Positions 8,778 through 21,327 of a stretch of DNA of 64,000 nucleotides are shown piece by piece (position 1 is the first letter of the stretch; each line of letters starts with the position of its first letter). The stretch is from the NCBI RefSeq assembly GCF_000701425.1, contig NZ_JNIW01000019.1:1-64000 (forward strand). Reading direction: 5' to 3'. Under the pieces are notes generated by a model. It ran no database searches and was not told where the DNA came from. It saw only the letters and a program-made list of their open reading frames with translations. The DNA is from Deinococcus frigens DSM 12807. GTDB taxonomy: Bacteria; Deinococcota; Deinococci; Deinococcales; Deinococcaceae. The position numbers and the translations under genes are program-made.

Positions 8778-10037
8778 TCAATCCACCGCCACATCCAAGC
8801 GTTGAACGCCGCGCAGTACCGGGTTGGGCTTGAAAGGTGGATTGGTCTCCGTGACCCGCAGCCTGGGGAAACGAGTGGCGATGGCCGCGAAAGTCTCGGT
8901 GATTTCCAGCCGCGCCAGGCTGGCCCCCAGGCAGTAGTGCGGCCCGGCGGCGAAGGCCAGATGGCGGTTGCTGTTTGGGCGTTCCCAGTCGATGCGGTCA
9001 GGATCGGCAAACACCTGCGGGTCACGGTTGGCGGCCCCCAGCACCAGTTGGGCGAGGTTGCCGCCGGGCAGCCTTCTCTCGCCCACGCTCACGTCCGCGC
9101 TCAGCGTGCGGCCATCGAACTGCACCGGGGAAACCACACGCAGCAGTTCGTCGGCCACGTTGGGGCGGTGGGGGTTTTCCACCAGGGCAGCCCAGGCGTC
9201 CGGCTGGCGCGACAGTTCCAGCAGGCCGCCGGGAATCAGGTTGCTGGTGGTTTCGTGCCCGGCGGCCAGCAGCAGCACCGCGTTCGACAGCAGCTCGTCG
9301 CCGCTCAGGCATTCGCCCCCGTCCTGGGCGGCGCTCATGGCACTCAGCAGGCCCGGCTGCGGGTGGGCACGCAGTTCATCGGCCAGATCCTGGAAGAAGG
9401 CACGCATCTCGCGGGCGTCGGCGTCGATGCGGGCCATCAGTTCGGGAGACTGGTTCATGCCCCCCAGCAGATCGGCCACGCTCTGCGTCCAGCCCACGAA
9501 ACGGGCCTCGTCGTCGCCGCTCAGGCCCAGCATGCCCATGATCACGCGGGCGGGCAGTGGGTTGGATAAATCGGCCACGATATCGCCCCCGCCTCGCGCG
9601 GCCATGCCGTCCAGCAGGCTATCCAGCAGTGAGCGCACCAGTTCGCGCTGCTCCTCGACGACTCTGGGGGTAAAGGCCGCGCTGACCAGCCCGCGCAGCC
9701 GCTGGTGCGACAGGCCATTGTGGAACAGCATCATGGATTGCAGCAGGCGCACACCTTCAGACGCCTCGCCGTTCATGCCCTGAATACCGTTGCCGCTGAT
9801 GGCATGGGGCGAACGCAGCACTGCCGAACAGGCCGCGTGTCCGGTCAGGAAGAGCGCACGCCAGTCGGGGAACTGCGCTTCCAGCACGCCGTTCTCGCTC
9901 AGCGCCCGCACCCGCTCGTAGGCGGGATAGGGATTCGCCAGCGCCTGCGGTTCCCACAGCGCGTTGATGGCACTGCCGATAGCAGCGGCGCGGGCCTCGT
10001 TCATGGGCTCGGAAATGCTGGGCTGGGAAGAGGTCAT
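8778..10037 (-). CDS. Cytochrome P450
   Basis: A 419-residue soluble bacterial-type P450 monooxygenase. The heme-thiolate loop FAAGPHYCLGASLARLE with its Cys ligand is near the C-terminus, the I-helix oxygen-binding AGHETTSNL is in the middle, and the K-helix ExxR appears as ELLRVVSP. There is no membrane anchor, so it depends on a separate ferredoxin and reductase, none of which is adjacent. The substrate is unknown. The gene is divergent from a winged-helix regulator 60 bases away, which could control it. Confidence 0.93.
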   Translation of the reverse strand: MTSSQPSISEPMNEARAAAIGSAINALWEPQALANPYPAYERVRALSENGVLEAQFPDWRALFLTGHAACSAVLRSPHAISGNGIQGMNGEASEGVRLLQSMMLFHNGLSHQRLRGLVSAAFTPRVVEEQRELVRSLLDSLLDGMAARGGGDIVADLSNPLPARVIMGMLGLSGDDEARFVGWTQSVADLLGGMNQSPELMARIDADAREMRAFFQDLADELRAHPQPGLLSAMSAAQDGGECLSGDELLSNAVLLLAAGHETTSNLIPGGLLELSRQPDAWAALVENPHRPNVADELLRVVSPVQFDGRTLSADVSVGERRLPGGNLAQLVLGAANRDPQVFADPDRIDWERPNSNRHLAFAAGPHYCLGASLARLEITETFAAIATRFPRLRVTETNPPFKPNPVLRGVQRLDVAVD

Positions 10038-10097
10038 GCTCTAGCCTGCACCGTTCTCTACTTGACGCTCAAGCTGCCCTGTCGAGTAGGCTGTCCC

Positions 10098-10760
10098 ATG
10101 CCCCAATCCTGGCAGCAGGTCACCAACCCGGACGCCGTGAAGGTCTTCCTGTCTGGCCGTGATTTGCCTGTGCTGGGCGCATTGATGGGAGGAGAATGGG
10201 CCATTGCGCCGCTGGCCGCGTCCCTGCACCTGCCGCTGAACGCCACGCATCACCGCGTCCGCCGTCTGCTGCGGCTGGGGCTGGCGCGCGAAACCCGGCA
10301 GGAAGCACGCCGGGGCCGCCCGATCCGGCATTACCGGGCCAGTTCGCAGGCGTATCTGGTGCCGTACCACGCCACGCCGCTGGGTTCCCTGGAGGAACTC
10401 GTCGGCGTGTACGAACAGGATTTCACGGCCCGCTTTCTGCATGCCGTGGTGCAGGCCGCCACACCTCTGGTCAGCGATGAGCGCGACATCGGCCTGCGCG
10501 TCTTTCTGGATGGGGGAGAGGTGTCCTTCGACGTGACGCCCACCGCCGGGGCCTTCCAATATGCGGACCTGCTGCGCCCGGATCGCCCGGCCCTGCTGCT
10601 GAACTGGGGAACGCTGCATCTGGACCCAGCGGACGCAAAAGCCCTCCAGCGCGAGCTGAGCGAGCTGCACGCCCGCTACGCCGCCCTGCACGGCCCCGAG
10701 CGCTACCTGCTGCGTCTTGGTCTGACGCCCGATGTGCCGGGGGACGATACGGGAGGCTAA
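10098..10760 (+). CDS. Winged helix-turn-helix transcriptional regulator
   Basis: A 220-residue protein starting at [17 protein letters not shown]. Residues 17-80 form an ArsR-like winged helix: [19 protein letters not shown], the recognition region [19 protein letters not shown], and a basic wing [16 protein letters not shown]. The C-terminal two thirds ([17 protein letters not shown] and following) is an unrecognised sensing or dimer domain. It is divergent from the P450 gene, suggesting local control. Its 3' end overlaps hemW by 4 bp in convergent orientation. An upstream extension to 9705 is antisense to the P450 gene and is rejected. Confidence 0.75.
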   Translation: MPQSWQQVTNPDAVKVFLSGRDLPVLGALMGGEWAIAPLAASLHLPLNATHHRVRRLLRLGLARETRQEARRGRPIRHYRASSQAYLVPYHATPLGSLEELVGVYEQDFTARFLHAVVQAATPLVSDERDIGLRVFLDGGEVSFDVTPTAGAFQYADLLRPDRPALLLNWGTLHLDPADAKALQRELSELHARYAALHGPERYLLRLGLTPDVPGDDTGG

Positions 10761-11920
10761 GCCTCTAAAAAGTCGGTTACCACGCGGTTGAGGACCCACC
10801 AGCCCGCAGGTGTGGCCCGCAACCATGTTCCGTCCAATTCCAGCCAGCCGCGCTCCACGTTGGTGGCGATGGCCCCGGCGTGACGCGCCCGCACGTCCAG
10901 CCCACTGCGCTGTGACACGTCAGCCAGATCGACGCCTGTCCGCAGCCGCAGCCCCATGAATAGCGCGTCGGTGACGTACTCCTCGGCGTCGATGGCCTCC
11001 GCCTCGCCGGGTTCGCCCGTCAGCCAGGTGTGCAGGTGGGGATTGGTTCGTCTCGAAGTCAATGCTGCCTCACTGACTGACGCTGCTGGGTAATGGCCCG
11101 CCGCACCCGGCCCCAGGCCCAGGTACGTGCGGTTGTTCCAGTACGCCAGGTTGTGGCGCGATTCCTGACCGGGCCGCGCGTAGTTGCTGATTTCGTAGCG
11201 GGCGAAGCCGTGGGCGGTCAGCAGTTGCTCGGTGCGCTCGAAGCCCGCGCGCTCGTCGTCCTCCTGCACGGTCACGCCGCGCCGGGCGAACTCGGTGCCG
11301 GGTTCGATGGTCAGGGTGTAGGCGCTGATGTGGTCCACGCCCAGCCCCACCAGACCGTGGATATCGCCCTCCAGCGGCTGCCCCGGCACGGCGGTGATCA
11401 GATCGCCGGACACCCGGAAGCCCGCGCCGATCAGGGTGCTGACCGCTTCCCGCGCCCCAGCCGCGTCGTGCTGGCGGCCCAGAAACTTCAGCGTGGCGTC
11501 GTCCAGACTCTGCACGCCCACGCTGGCGCGGTCAAAACCTAGCGACTTCCACAGCGCCGCCCGCGCCGGACTGACCGTGCCGGGGTTGATCTCCAGCGTG
11601 TTTTCCCCCGCGCCCCAGCCCAGGTGACGGCGAATGCTGCCCACCAGCGCTTCTAACTCGGCGTCTCGCAGAAAGCTGGGGGTGCCGCCGCCCAGATACA
11701 CGGTGTCCAGCTCAACCGTGTATTGCGAGGCCAGCCACGCCGCCTCCCGCTCCAGCCGTTCCAGATACGCCTCCACCTGTCCGCTCTTGCGCGTCAGCAC
11801 ATGGAAATCGCAGTACGGGCAGATGCTGGGGCAAAAGGGAACGTGAACATAGAGGTGACGCACCGTCTGGTCAAGGACAGGTGCATTCAAGACGGGCATG
11901 GCAGGGACGAGAAGACTCAC
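10757..11920 (-). CDS. hemW: Radical SAM heme chaperone HemW (HemN-like)
   Basis: A 387-residue radical SAM protein. The N-terminal [17 protein letters not shown] carries the C-x3-C-x2-C cluster motif with the following aromatic residue, as in HemW and Hem[14 protein letters not shown] is the SAM-binding GGT loop. Length fits HemW, which inserts heme into target proteins, rather than the longer oxygen-independent coproporphyrinogen oxidase HemN. The C-terminal RTNPHLHTW and [15 protein letters not shown] blocks and the wing-like end are typical. The start may be the ATG at 11920 or the in-frame ATG at 11899. Confidence 0.88.
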   Translation of the reverse strand: MSLLVPAMPVLNAPVLDQTVRHLYVHVPFCPSICPYCDFHVLTRKSGQVEAYLERLEREAAWLASQYTVELDTVYLGGGTPSFLRDAELEALVGSIRRHLGWGAGENTLEINPGTVSPARAALWKSLGFDRASVGVQSLDDATLKFLGRQHDAAGAREAVSTLIGAGFRVSGDLITAVPGQPLEGDIHGLVGLGVDHISAYTLTIEPGTEFARRGVTVQEDDERAGFERTEQLLTAHGFARYEISNYARPGQESRHNLAYWNNRTYLGLGPGAAGHYPAASVSEAALTSRRTNPHLHTWLTGEPGEAEAIDAEEYVTDALFMGLRLRTGVDLADVSQRSGLDVRARHAGAIATNVERGWLELDGTWLRATPAGWWVLNRVVTDFLEA

Positions 11921-11968
11921 TGAATGGAGTCTATGCGTGGGCGTGGGTCCGGCACCGTGAGGCTTGGC

Positions 11969-12463
11969 TCACCGCCCGTGCGGCGTAACGTCCATCCACC
12001 CTTCCAGCGCTTTCTGAAGTGCCCCCGCCGTGGTCACGATCACCGGCACGTCCAGCCAGGTGACTGCTGAAGCTGACGCGCTCTGGCCCTTGCGTTTGCC
12101 GGTCTTCAGTGCGGTGGGGGCGGCCCAGGCCGGGAAGGTGCCGCCCTCGGCGTATTCCACGCCACCAGCGTCGGAGATCAGGGATTCAGCCACCGTTACT
12201 TCCGGCCCGGCAGCCAGCACCTGCTTTCCGATGACCAGCACCCCGCGCGGACGGACTTCGCGCACGGCGGCCAGCAATGGGGTCAGGCCGTCGTGGACGA
12301 TCAATTCCACGGTTCCCTTGCCGTCCACGGCGTTTAGCGCGGCAGGCAGGTCTGCGGCCAGTTCGGGCGGCGCGGCCACCAGCCACGGGTGGCCCCCGGC
12401 GCGGCCCTCAAAACTGGCGTGGGCGCTGCCGTAAATGTCGGTCCAGGTGCGGGTGTGCTGCAT
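11969..12463 (-). CDS. Conserved hypothetical protein
   Basis: A 164-residue protein starting [20 protein letters not shown], 19 bases downstream of the sulfurtransferase stop and probably in the same transcript. It alternates hydrophobic strands and Gly/Asp turns ([34 protein letters not shown]), suggesting a small alpha/beta fold, and ends in a helix with MDVTPHGR. I do not recognise the family. An in-frame extension upstream to 12664 lies antisense-like inside the sulfurtransferase gene and is rejected. Confidence 0.65.
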   Translation of the reverse strand: MQHTRTWTDIYGSAHASFEGRAGGHPWLVAAPPELAADLPAALNAVDGKGTVELIVHDGLTPLLAAVREVRPRGVLVIGKQVLAAGPEVTVAESLISDAGGVEYAEGGTFPAWAAPTALKTGKRKGQSASASAVTWLDVPVIVTTAGALQKALEGWMDVTPHGR

Positions 12464-12482
12464 GGGGTTCAGAATAGGCGGA

Positions 12483-13358
12483 TTATTCGCTGCCTTCTCC
12501 TTCCTCGCCCAGCGCCACCGCCCGCGCGTCGTCGCTGATCCAGTCGCTCCACGATCCGGCGTACAGGCGATTTGCAGGCCCCAGCGGGACGCCCGCCAGC
12601 TCGCGCGCCAGCAGGTTGGGCGCAGCGCTGACGCCGCTTCCACAGTAGGTGATGGTGGAGGCATTTCCTGCGTCCAGCCGCGCGGCCTGCAACTCGCCGT
12701 CGCGCCAGCGACCTGCGCCGTCCAGAGCGCCGCTCCAGTCGCGGTTGACGGCCCCCGGAATATGCCCGGCCTTCGCGTCTATCGGCTCGGTCTCGCCCCG
12801 GTAGCGGGCAGGGGCGCGCGAGTCAATCAGCAGGATTTCGGGGCTGCGGTTCTCTACATCTTGCGCAGCTGCCACCAGGCCGGGCTGCACGTCCGGCGTA
12901 AAGGTGACGGGCGCGTGGGCTGCTTCCGCCGCGTCCACCACGCCACCTGCCGCCAGATATGCGGGCCAGCCGCCGTCCAGCACGCAGACCTGCGTGTGGC
13001 CCAGCCAGCGCAGCAGCCACCACGCGCGGGCGGCGTAAAAGCCCTGTCCGGTGCCGGGATCGTCGTAGGCCACCACCACGCTGCTCTGGCCGATGCCTGC
13101 GCCTCCCAGCCACCCCGCCAGCGCCGCCGGATCGGGCAGCGGGTGACGCCCGCCCGCGCCGTCCTCGCGCACGGGGCCGCTCAAATCGGTTTCCAGATCG
13201 GCGTAGATGGCCCCCGGAACGTGGCTTTCCAGGTAGGCGATGCGGCCCACCAGCGGATCGCTCAGGGCGTAGCGGCAGTCCAGCACGCGCACGTTGGCGT
13301 CATGCAGATGATCTACCAGCCACTCGGCGGACTTCAATGGAGAGGAAAGATTGGTCAT
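12483..13358 (-). CDS. sseA: Sulfurtransferase, 3-mercaptopyruvate type (tandem rhodanese)
   Basis: A 291-residue protein of two rhodanese domains. Domain one ends with [24 protein letters not shown], and domain two carries the active-site loop [13 protein letters not shown], where Cys is the persulfide carrier. The CGSGV-[ST]-A loop is characteristic of 3-mercaptopyruvate sulfurtransferases, in contrast to CRKGVT of thiosulfate sulfurtransferases; the assignment rests on that loop. It would transfer sulfur to thiols or cyanide in the cytoplasm. It is followed closely by a hypothetical gene on the same strand. Confidence 0.85.
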   Translation of the reverse strand: MTNLSSPLKSAEWLVDHLHDANVRVLDCRYALSDPLVGRIAYLESHVPGAIYADLETDLSGPVREDGAGGRHPLPDPAALAGWLGGAGIGQSSVVVAYDDPGTGQGFYAARAWWLLRWLGHTQVCVLDGGWPAYLAAGGVVDAAEAAHAPVTFTPDVQPGLVAAAQDVENRSPEILLIDSRAPARYRGETEPIDAKAGHIPGAVNRDWSGALDGAGRWRDGELQAARLDAGNASTITYCGSGVSAAPNLLARELAGVPLGPANRLYAGSWSDWISDDARAVALGEEGEGSE

Positions 13359-14648
<1,290 letters not shown>

Positions 14649-14668
14649 TGAGCAGCACCACAGAAATG

Positions 14669-14693
14669 ACCCCGTCACCCCGGTGGGGTTTTT
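14669..14693 (+). terminator. Terminator of ssrA
   Basis: ACCCC (14669-14673) pairs with GGGGT (14685-14689) with an inner CACC/GGTG pairing, followed by a run of T to 14693. It lies 24 bases past the tmRNA 3' end. Confidence 0.8.
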
Positions 14694-14724
14694 CTCTATA
14701 TTGAATGCGCCAGCATAGGCGTGG

Positions 14725-14806
14725 GCCGGGATGGCGGAAGGGTAGACGCATTCGACTTAAAATCGAACGGGAAACCGTGCGGGTTCAAGTCCCGCTCTCG
14801 GCACCA
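14725..14806 (+). tRNA. tRNA-Leu (anticodon TAA)
   Basis: A class II tRNA with encoded CCA. Acceptor GCCGGGA pairs with the 3' TCTCGGC, the anticodon stem-loop TCGA-CTTAAAA-TCGA gives anticodon TAA (reads UUA and UUG), the long variable arm is ACGGGAAACCGT, and the T loop is GGGTTCAAGTCCC. It lies 79 bases downstream of tmRNA, separated from it by a terminator. Confidence 0.96.
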
Positions 14807-14817
14807 GATAAAGACGG

Positions 14818-14839
14818 ACCTCGCTTGACGCGGGGTTTT
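14818..14839 (+). terminator. Terminator after tRNA-Leu
   Basis: ACCTCGC (14818-14824) pairs with GCGGGGT (14830-14836), with one U-G pair, around a 5-base loop, followed by TTTTC. It lies 11 bases past the tRNA end. Confidence 0.75.
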
Positions 14840-14879
14840 CTTATGGCTGCCGCGCCCGTCTGATATCGCCGCCTGCCAC

Positions 14880-15746
14880 TCAACGCGTTGTTGCTCTTTC
14901 CCCATCCACCCGCGTCCGCAGCCATTCCAGCGCCGCCTCGCCAGAGTTGAGGACCGAGATATGGCCGTCCTCCGGGCAGCGCCATAACTCTGCTGTGGGG
15001 CAATGGGCCAGCAGCCATTCGCTGTGCGGGCTGGGAACCACGCGGTCCTGCATGCCGTGTAACAACAGAATGGGCGCGTTAATTTGCGACGGTTGAAAGC
15101 CCCACGGCGCGACATACGCCAGATCATCGGCGATCATTCCGCCGGGGCCGTGGGCCATCGCCGGTCCCACCACGCTGCTGAGCCACTTCCACGGGCCGGA
15201 GAGGGCGGCGTAATCGGCGGGCGTGAAGGTTGCGGGGTCAAATTCGGGGTCTGTCGCCTCGTAAGCCTCTTTTGCGGTGCGTCCCTCGGCAGCCGCCCGC
15301 AACGACGCCGCGCCCGAAGGATTCATGCCGCCGAAATAGTCCAATCCCTCCGCCCCGTACGGAGCCAGTCCCGCCCCGCTGACCACGCCCAGCACCCGCT
15401 CTGGCAGCAGCGCGGCACAGGCCAGGGCGTGCGGCCCTCCGCCCGAATGTCCCATGACTGCAAATTCCCGTATGCCCAGCGCGTCGGCGATCTGTTCCAC
15501 GTCACTCGCCGCTGCGGCCACATCCCGGCCCGGCAGCGGAGAGGAGCCGCCGTAGCCGGGGCGGTCATTCGACACCCAGCGGATATTCAGCCTTCTCGCC
15601 ACCTCAAACAGCGGCAGGGGCGGCGCACCGATATTCGGCGTGCCGTGGTGCCAGAACACCGTTAGCGGGTGGGTCAATCCCTCCTCGCCCGTGTCGTAGA
15701 TGTGGAGGGTACGGCCATCTTTGAGGGTCAGATCGGTCTCGGTCAT
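14880..15746 (-). CDS. Alpha/beta hydrolase
   Basis: A 288-residue alpha/beta-hydrolase-fold enzyme. VFWHHGTPN forms the oxyanion-hole region, the nucleophile elbow is [14 protein letters not shown] (Ser in GHSGG), the acid is likely Asp in [11 protein letters not shown], and the catalytic His is in [10 protein letters not shown] near the C-terminus. Between the core strands sits a lid rich in Ala/Glu. The family covers esterases, epoxide hydrolases and haloperoxidase-like enzymes, and the substrate cannot be assigned. It is a single-gene unit converging on the tRNA terminator. Confidence 0.85.
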   Translation of the reverse strand: MTETDLTLKDGRTLHIYDTGEEGLTHPLTVFWHHGTPNIGAPPLPLFEVARRLNIRWVSNDRPGYGGSSPLPGRDVAAAASDVEQIADALGIREFAVMGHSGGGPHALACAALLPERVLGVVSGAGLAPYGAEGLDYFGGMNPSGAASLRAAAEGRTAKEAYEATDPEFDPATFTPADYAALSGPWKWLSSVVGPAMAHGPGGMIADDLAYVAPWGFQPSQINAPILLLHGMQDRVVPSPHSEWLLAHCPTAELWRCPEDGHISVLNSGEAALEWLRTRVDGERATTR

Positions 15747-15856
15747 GGGTAAGTCTCCTTCGGTGTGGGGCTATTTTAGCATTGAGATTCTGCTACAGAA
15801 GAAGTCGGTCTGAATCCTTCTCTTTCGTCCCGCGCCCCGGCGCTATCCTTTCCCCC

Positions 15857-17314
<1,458 letters not shown>

Positions 17315-17354
17315 GGCCGGGAGTTTTGAGGCCGGGCGCTTTGAGGACAGTGCT

Positions 17355-18035
17355 GTGAACCTGATCCCCAGCCTGCCGCTCTCGCGCTGGCGGGCGCTGG
17401 CGCTGGGCTTCCTGTGGGCCGAGGTGGTGGCGGTCCTCGGCACGGTGGCCTTTGTGCTGCTGCGGGGCCAGCCGGGGCCGCAGGACTGGATCAATGCCTT
17501 TGACGCCTTGCTGGCCGCGCTGGTGCTGACGTGGTGGACGCGGGTCTTCACGCGCCTGAGCGCCGGGCAGGCCACCCCGCCAGAGGACCGCACGCTGCGG
17601 GCGCTGACGGTGGCCTTTCCCTGGCTGACCTCATTCCGGGCGGCACTGTGGGGCGTGACCCTGCTGGCCCTGCTGACCGGAGCGGCCTCGGAAGCCAATA
17701 CCCTGGCTCTGACCGCCTTGATGACCGTATGGGGCGCGGCGATTCTGGCCAGCAATGCGGTCAACGGCTGTCTGGTGCGGCTGGCCCCCGAGCCGGAAGA
17801 TCCAGCCAACCGCAAACGCCTGATGGACTGGCTGAACCTCTCGGCGGCGTTGGCGCTGGGCATGGCGGTCTTCAACGCGGTGCCGATCGTGGGCTTTTCC
17901 GGCGACGTCACGCTGGGCGGACGACTGGTTTACGGCGTGGGCGGACTGCTGGACGTGATCGCCACCGTGCTGGCCCTGTGGGTGCTGATGGCGCGGGCTG
18001 GTCAGGGAGAGGGGCGGGCCGTCAGGGGCGGGTGA
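17355..18035 (+). CDS. Integral membrane protein of unknown function
   Basis: A 226-residue protein beginning with GTG at 17355, 40 bases after gatB. About five hydrophobic segments are visible: ALALGFLWAEVVAVLGTVAF, the DALLAALVLTWWT helix, FRAALWGVTLLALLTG, ALTALMTVWGAAILASNAV, and a pair from LSAALALGMAVFNAVPI to LLDVIATVLALWVLMA. Loops carry few conserved motifs. I cannot name the family. It is convergent with the ankyrin gene, separated by one base. Confidence 0.65.
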   Translation: MNLIPSLPLSRWRALALGFLWAEVVAVLGTVAFVLLRGQPGPQDWINAFDALLAALVLTWWTRVFTRLSAGQATPPEDRTLRALTVAFPWLTSFRAALWGVTLLALLTGAASEANTLALTALMTVWGAAILASNAVNGCLVRLAPEPEDPANRKRLMDWLNLSAALALGMAVFNAVPIVGFSGDVTLGGRLVYGVGGLLDVIATVLALWVLMARAGQGEGRAVRGG

Positions 18036-18036
18036 C

Positions 18037-18753
18037 TCAATCCGCGGCCCCCAGCAGCCGAACCATTTCCGCGTAGCCGCGCTGACGGGCATGTTGCAGC
18101 GGGGTGACGCCCCCACGGTCGGCGGTCCGGCGGTCTGCGCCGTGGGCCAGCAGCTCGCGCACGATCTCGGTGTGGGTGGGGCCGCCGTCGCCCAGGATCA
18201 CCGCTTCCAGCAGGGCGGTCCAGCCCAGGTTGTTGACGTGATTGACGTCGATCTCCGTGGTGTTCAGAATCTCGCGCACGTAGGGTAAGTGCCCCCGGTC
18301 TGCGGCGGGGATCAGGGCGGTGCCGCCGAAGCGGTTGGTGCGGGTCAGATCGGGCCTGGCCCTGAGGACCTCGCGCAGCATGGCGACGCTGCCAGTCTCG
18401 CCCGTCACCAGCAGGGCGTTGCTGCGCCCCTCGTCCTGCGGATCGGGGTCCGCGCCCGCCGCGATCAGGGCGCGGGCCACCGCCACATGGTCCCCTTTTG
18501 CCGCCCAGGTCAACGCCGTGCGCCCGCTGCCGTCGGTGGCATCGGCGGACGCGCCCGCTTTCAGCAGGGCCTGGACCCGGGCCAGGTCACCGCTTTCGGC
18601 GGCCTGGAGGAGTTGCACGTTCTGCTCGCTTTGTCTGGTGCTACTCACGGTGGTCCCCCTCGCGCTGCCCGCCGAACCCGCCAGCACGGGAATCAGCGTG
18701 AGGCCGCCCAGCAGGGCCAGACCGAGAATCAATGTCCTGGACAGCTTTATCAT
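18037..18753 (-). CDS. Secreted ankyrin-repeat protein
   Basis: A 238-residue protein from MIKLSRTLILGLALL, with an N-terminal hydrophobic signal (about 25 residues) and then four to five ankyrin repeats from about residue 45 to the end: NVQLLQAAESGDLARVQALL, GRTALTWAAKGDHVAVARAL, the NALLVTGETGSV repeat, GGTALIPAADRGHLPYVREI, and GVTPLQHARQRGYAEMVRLL. Ankyrin domains bind proteins; an exported version would act in the envelope or periplasm. An in-frame ATG three codons upstream (18762) is an alternative start, but AGGA is better spaced to this one. The partner is unknown. Confidence 0.85.
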   Translation of the reverse strand: MIKLSRTLILGLALLGGLTLIPVLAGSAGSARGTTVSSTRQSEQNVQLLQAAESGDLARVQALLKAGASADATDGSGRTALTWAAKGDHVAVARALIAAGADPDPQDEGRSNALLVTGETGSVAMLREVLRARPDLTRTNRFGGTALIPAADRGHLPYVREILNTTEIDVNHVNNLGWTALLEAVILGDGGPTHTEIVRELLAHGADRRTADRGGVTPLQHARQRGYAEMVRLLGAAD

Positions 18754-18810
18754 TCCTGTCATCCTATCCTGGCGGGATCAGGCTGTTTTTCACGGAACAT
18801 TGCCAAACCT

Positions 18811-20091
18811 TCAGCCTCCCCTCGGGCGGCTCAGCGCGGCCAGATCGTCCAGCAGGATGGCCGCCGCCTTCTCGCCGCTTTCCATCGCGCCCTGGATGCC
18901 GCTCATGGAGGTGACCTCGGAGGCCAGCAGCACGCCGGGTAGCCCGGTGGCGTGGCCCGGCAGCGTGGCCGCATAGCCCGGCGGCTGCGGGTACTGCGCG
19001 TGTGGAATGCGTTCTGCCGCCAGCGTCCGCAGCCCTGATACCGCCGCCTCGCCGTACCAGGCTTCCAGTTCGCCGCGCACTTCGGCGTCCAGATCGCAGT
19101 CATTCTCGGCGTGTAACCCCAGCAGCGTGACCGCCAGCAGATGTTGCCCCGGCGGCACCCGCCCCGGCAGCACGTTACTGAGCCACTGGGCGTTGTTGAT
19201 CAGTCCTGCCTCGGCGTTCAGCAGCAGCCGGGGCTGACCGTCCACCTCTTGATCCGAGGCGTAATATAGGTACGTGCTGCCCAGGCTCCCGCGCGAGACG
19301 CCCTGCCCCAGCAGCCCCGCCGCCGTGTTCGGATCGGTGGCGACGATCACGCTGCGGGCGTCCAATTCACCGTTCAAGGTCTGGAGCGTGACGTGCGATC
19401 CGTGCGCCCTTAAAGCCGTGACGCGCACATTGACCTGAACGTCCAGCCCCGCCGCCAGTTGCCCCGGAATGGCGCTCATGCCCGCGCGGGGCAGGGCCGC
19501 GCCGCCGCCTATGAGCATGCGGAAGTAATACCGGAACAGCCGTGCGGAGGTGTCCAGCTCGCGCCGCAGGAAGACGCCGCCGAAGAAGGGGCGGAAGAAG
19601 TTGTCCAGCGCGGCCTCGCTGAAGCCCTGGCCGCGCAGGTAGCTCTCGGTGGTCTCGTCGGGGCCGGTCAGCAGGGTGTGGGGCGCGCCCCTCAGCAGCT
19701 CCAGCGCCAGCCTGCCCACCCGCAGCTTGTCGCCCAGGCCCAGCACGTCCGTCGTGAGCGTGCTGAGAAATGCCGCCGGATCGCGCCGGGGGTCGCCCAG
19801 CGCGTCTTCGCGCGCGCCGCGCCGCACGGCAGCCGAGGGGAAGATGGGGACCAGATCCAGCGCGTCCAGATCCAGGTTGCGCCCCACCGCCGGATAGCTG
19901 GGAAACAGCACCTGATATCCGGCGTCCAGCGTGAAGCCGTCCAGCACGCGCGAGCGGACCCGCCCGCCCAGCACCCCGGACGCCTCCAGCACCCGCACCC
20001 GCCGCCCGGCCCGGCTCAGAATGCGCGCCGCCGTCAATCCGGCCAGGCCCGCACCCACGATCACTGTGTCCAACTGCTGCGTGTCGTGCAT
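18811..20091 (-). CDS. FAD-dependent amine-oxidase/phytoene-desaturase-like oxidoreductase
   Basis: A 426-residue flavoprotein with the N-terminal dinucleotide fold [20 protein letters not shown], Glu at the end of strand 2 (RVLEASG) and [12 protein letters not shown] after it, typical of the FAD-dependent amine oxidase and carotenoid desaturase superfamily. The C-terminal [25 protein letters not shown] completes the FAD site. Its moderate length and lack of neighbouring crt genes leave the substrate open; proteins of this type are often labelled protoporphyrinogen-oxidase-like. It is divergent from the iron ABC operon. Confidence 0.82.
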   Translation of the reverse strand: MHDTQQLDTVIVGAGLAGLTAARILSRAGRRVRVLEASGVLGGRVRSRVLDGFTLDAGYQVLFPSYPAVGRNLDLDALDLVPIFPSAAVRRGAREDALGDPRRDPAAFLSTLTTDVLGLGDKLRVGRLALELLRGAPHTLLTGPDETTESYLRGQGFSEAALDNFFRPFFGGVFLRRELDTSARLFRYYFRMLIGGGAALPRAGMSAIPGQLAAGLDVQVNVRVTALRAHGSHVTLQTLNGELDARSVIVATDPNTAAGLLGQGVSRGSLGSTYLYYASDQEVDGQPRLLLNAEAGLINNAQWLSNVLPGRVPPGQHLLAVTLLGLHAENDCDLDAEVRGELEAWYGEAAVSGLRTLAAERIPHAQYPQPPGYAATLPGHATGLPGVLLASEVTSMSGIQGAMESGEKAAAILLDDLAALSRPRGG

Positions 20092-20262
20092 GGGCCACAG
20101 GGTACGGGATGCAAGGGAGGGTCAGGCCGACGCTCTGCGGTGGTCCCGCCGCCTCTGCGCCCAACTGGAAAAAGATGAGAAATCTGGCGTACACTCCAAT
20201 GGTACAATCCTCACTTTTTTCGCCCTGAAGTCCACCCGTGGTCTTCGCCCCTTGTTCTACCC

Positions 20263-20287
20263 AGGAGGCACCATGTAGCGTTCCATG
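20263..20287 (+). promoter_or_regulatory. Ribosome site followed by a start-stop pair before the iron-binding-protein gene
   Basis: AGGAGG at 20263-20268 is followed after 4 bases by ATG (20273-20275) and immediately by TAG (20276-20278). The next in-frame ATG is at 20285. The Shine-Dalgarno is therefore poorly spaced (16 bases) from the usable start. Reading the TAG as a single-base change from AAG would give MKRSMQRF, a normal signal-peptide start. Confidence 0.7.
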
Positions 20288-21295
20288 CAACGATTTTTAA
20301 CCCTGACCCTTTTTGCCACGGCGGCCACGGCGGGCGCGCAGGGCAACCTGACATTTGTGTGCGGCGCACAGGCCGACTGGTGCCAGGTGGTGGCCAACGC
20401 CTACAAGAAGGAAACCGGCGGCGAGGCCAAGTTCCTGCGGCTGTCGGCGGGCGAGTCGCTGGCCCGGCTGCGCGCCGAGAAGGCCAACCCCGGCTTCGAC
20501 GTGCTGTTCGGCGGCACGGGCGATGTTCACGAGGCAGGCACCAAGGAAAAGCTGTTGACGTACTACAAGCCCAAGGCCTGGAACGAGCTGTATCCGGCGC
20601 TCCGCAAGCAGGTCAAGGACGCCTATATCCCGCTGTACACCGGGGCGCTGGGCTTCGCGGTCAACGACACCGTGTTGAAGAAGCGCAATCTGGCCGCCCC
20701 CGCCGACTGGCCCGATCTGGGCGATCCCAGATACAAGGGTCTAGTCGCCATGCCCAACCCCAACACCTCCGGCACGGCCTACACCATGATCACCACGCTG
20801 GTCCAGATTTACGGCGAGGATGGGGCCTTTGACCTCCTCAAGAAGATTCACAACAACGTGCCGCGCAACGGCTACACCCGCCCCGGCTCCGGCGCGGCGT
20901 TCCTGGCGGCGCGCGGCGAGGTGGCGGTGGGCGTGACCTTTATGCACGATGCGGTGGCGCAGAACGTGCGCGGCTTTCCGGTGCGGGCGGTTGCGCCCAG
21001 GGCCGGAACCGGGACCGAGATCGGCGGCGTCAGTCTGGTCACCGACGGCCCCAACGGCGCGGTGGGCAAGCAGTTCATTGACTTTGTGCTCAAGCCTGAA
21101 ACGCAGAAGCTGGCCGAGACGGTGGAATCCTTTCAGATCCAGTCCAACAGCAAAACGCCGGTGGCCGCCGCCTCGCCCAAGCTGGACAAGATCAAGCTGA
21201 TCGACTACGACTTTGCTAAATGGGGCGACAGCGCCACCCGCGCCCGCATCATCTCGCGCTGGACCAAGGAGGTCTTTCCATTACCACGGCGGTAA
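20285..21295 (+). CDS. Ferric-iron-type ABC transporter substrate-binding protein
   Basis: A 336-residue exported binding protein. The signal peptide MQRFLTLTLFATAATAGAQG is followed by NLTFVCGAQADWCQVVANAY, the N-terminal signature of the FbpA/AfuA cluster, and LSAGESLARL. GALGFAVNDTVL and PNTSGTAYTMITTL are typical of the spermidine/iron type-II fold. It would capture ferric iron (or another anion-chelated metal) outside the membrane and pass it to the permease. The usable start lies four codons inside an upstream ATG-TAG pair (see that entry). It is the first gene of a four-gene operon and is divergent from the FAD oxidoreductase. Confidence 0.88.
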   Translation: MQRFLTLTLFATAATAGAQGNLTFVCGAQADWCQVVANAYKKETGGEAKFLRLSAGESLARLRAEKANPGFDVLFGGTGDVHEAGTKEKLLTYYKPKAWNELYPALRKQVKDAYIPLYTGALGFAVNDTVLKKRNLAAPADWPDLGDPRYKGLVAMPNPNTSGTAYTMITTLVQIYGEDGAFDLLKKIHNNVPRNGYTRPGSGAAFLAARGEVAVGVTFMHDAVAQNVRGFPVRAVAPRAGTGTEIGGVSLVTDGPNGAVGKQFIDFVLKPETQKLAETVESFQIQSNSKTPVAAASPKLDKIKLIDYDFAKWGDSATRARIISRWTKEVFPLPRR

Positions 21296-21327
21296 TTCCT
21301 CCCGTTTCGGAGAGGAACCGGGCCGGG

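Noticed and set aside
21220..21327. An ATG at 21220 as start of the iron permease gene
   Set aside because: It would overlap the binding-protein gene by 76 bases in another frame, and the residues before the first membrane span do not resemble a permease N-terminus. The GTG at 21328 is more plausible.
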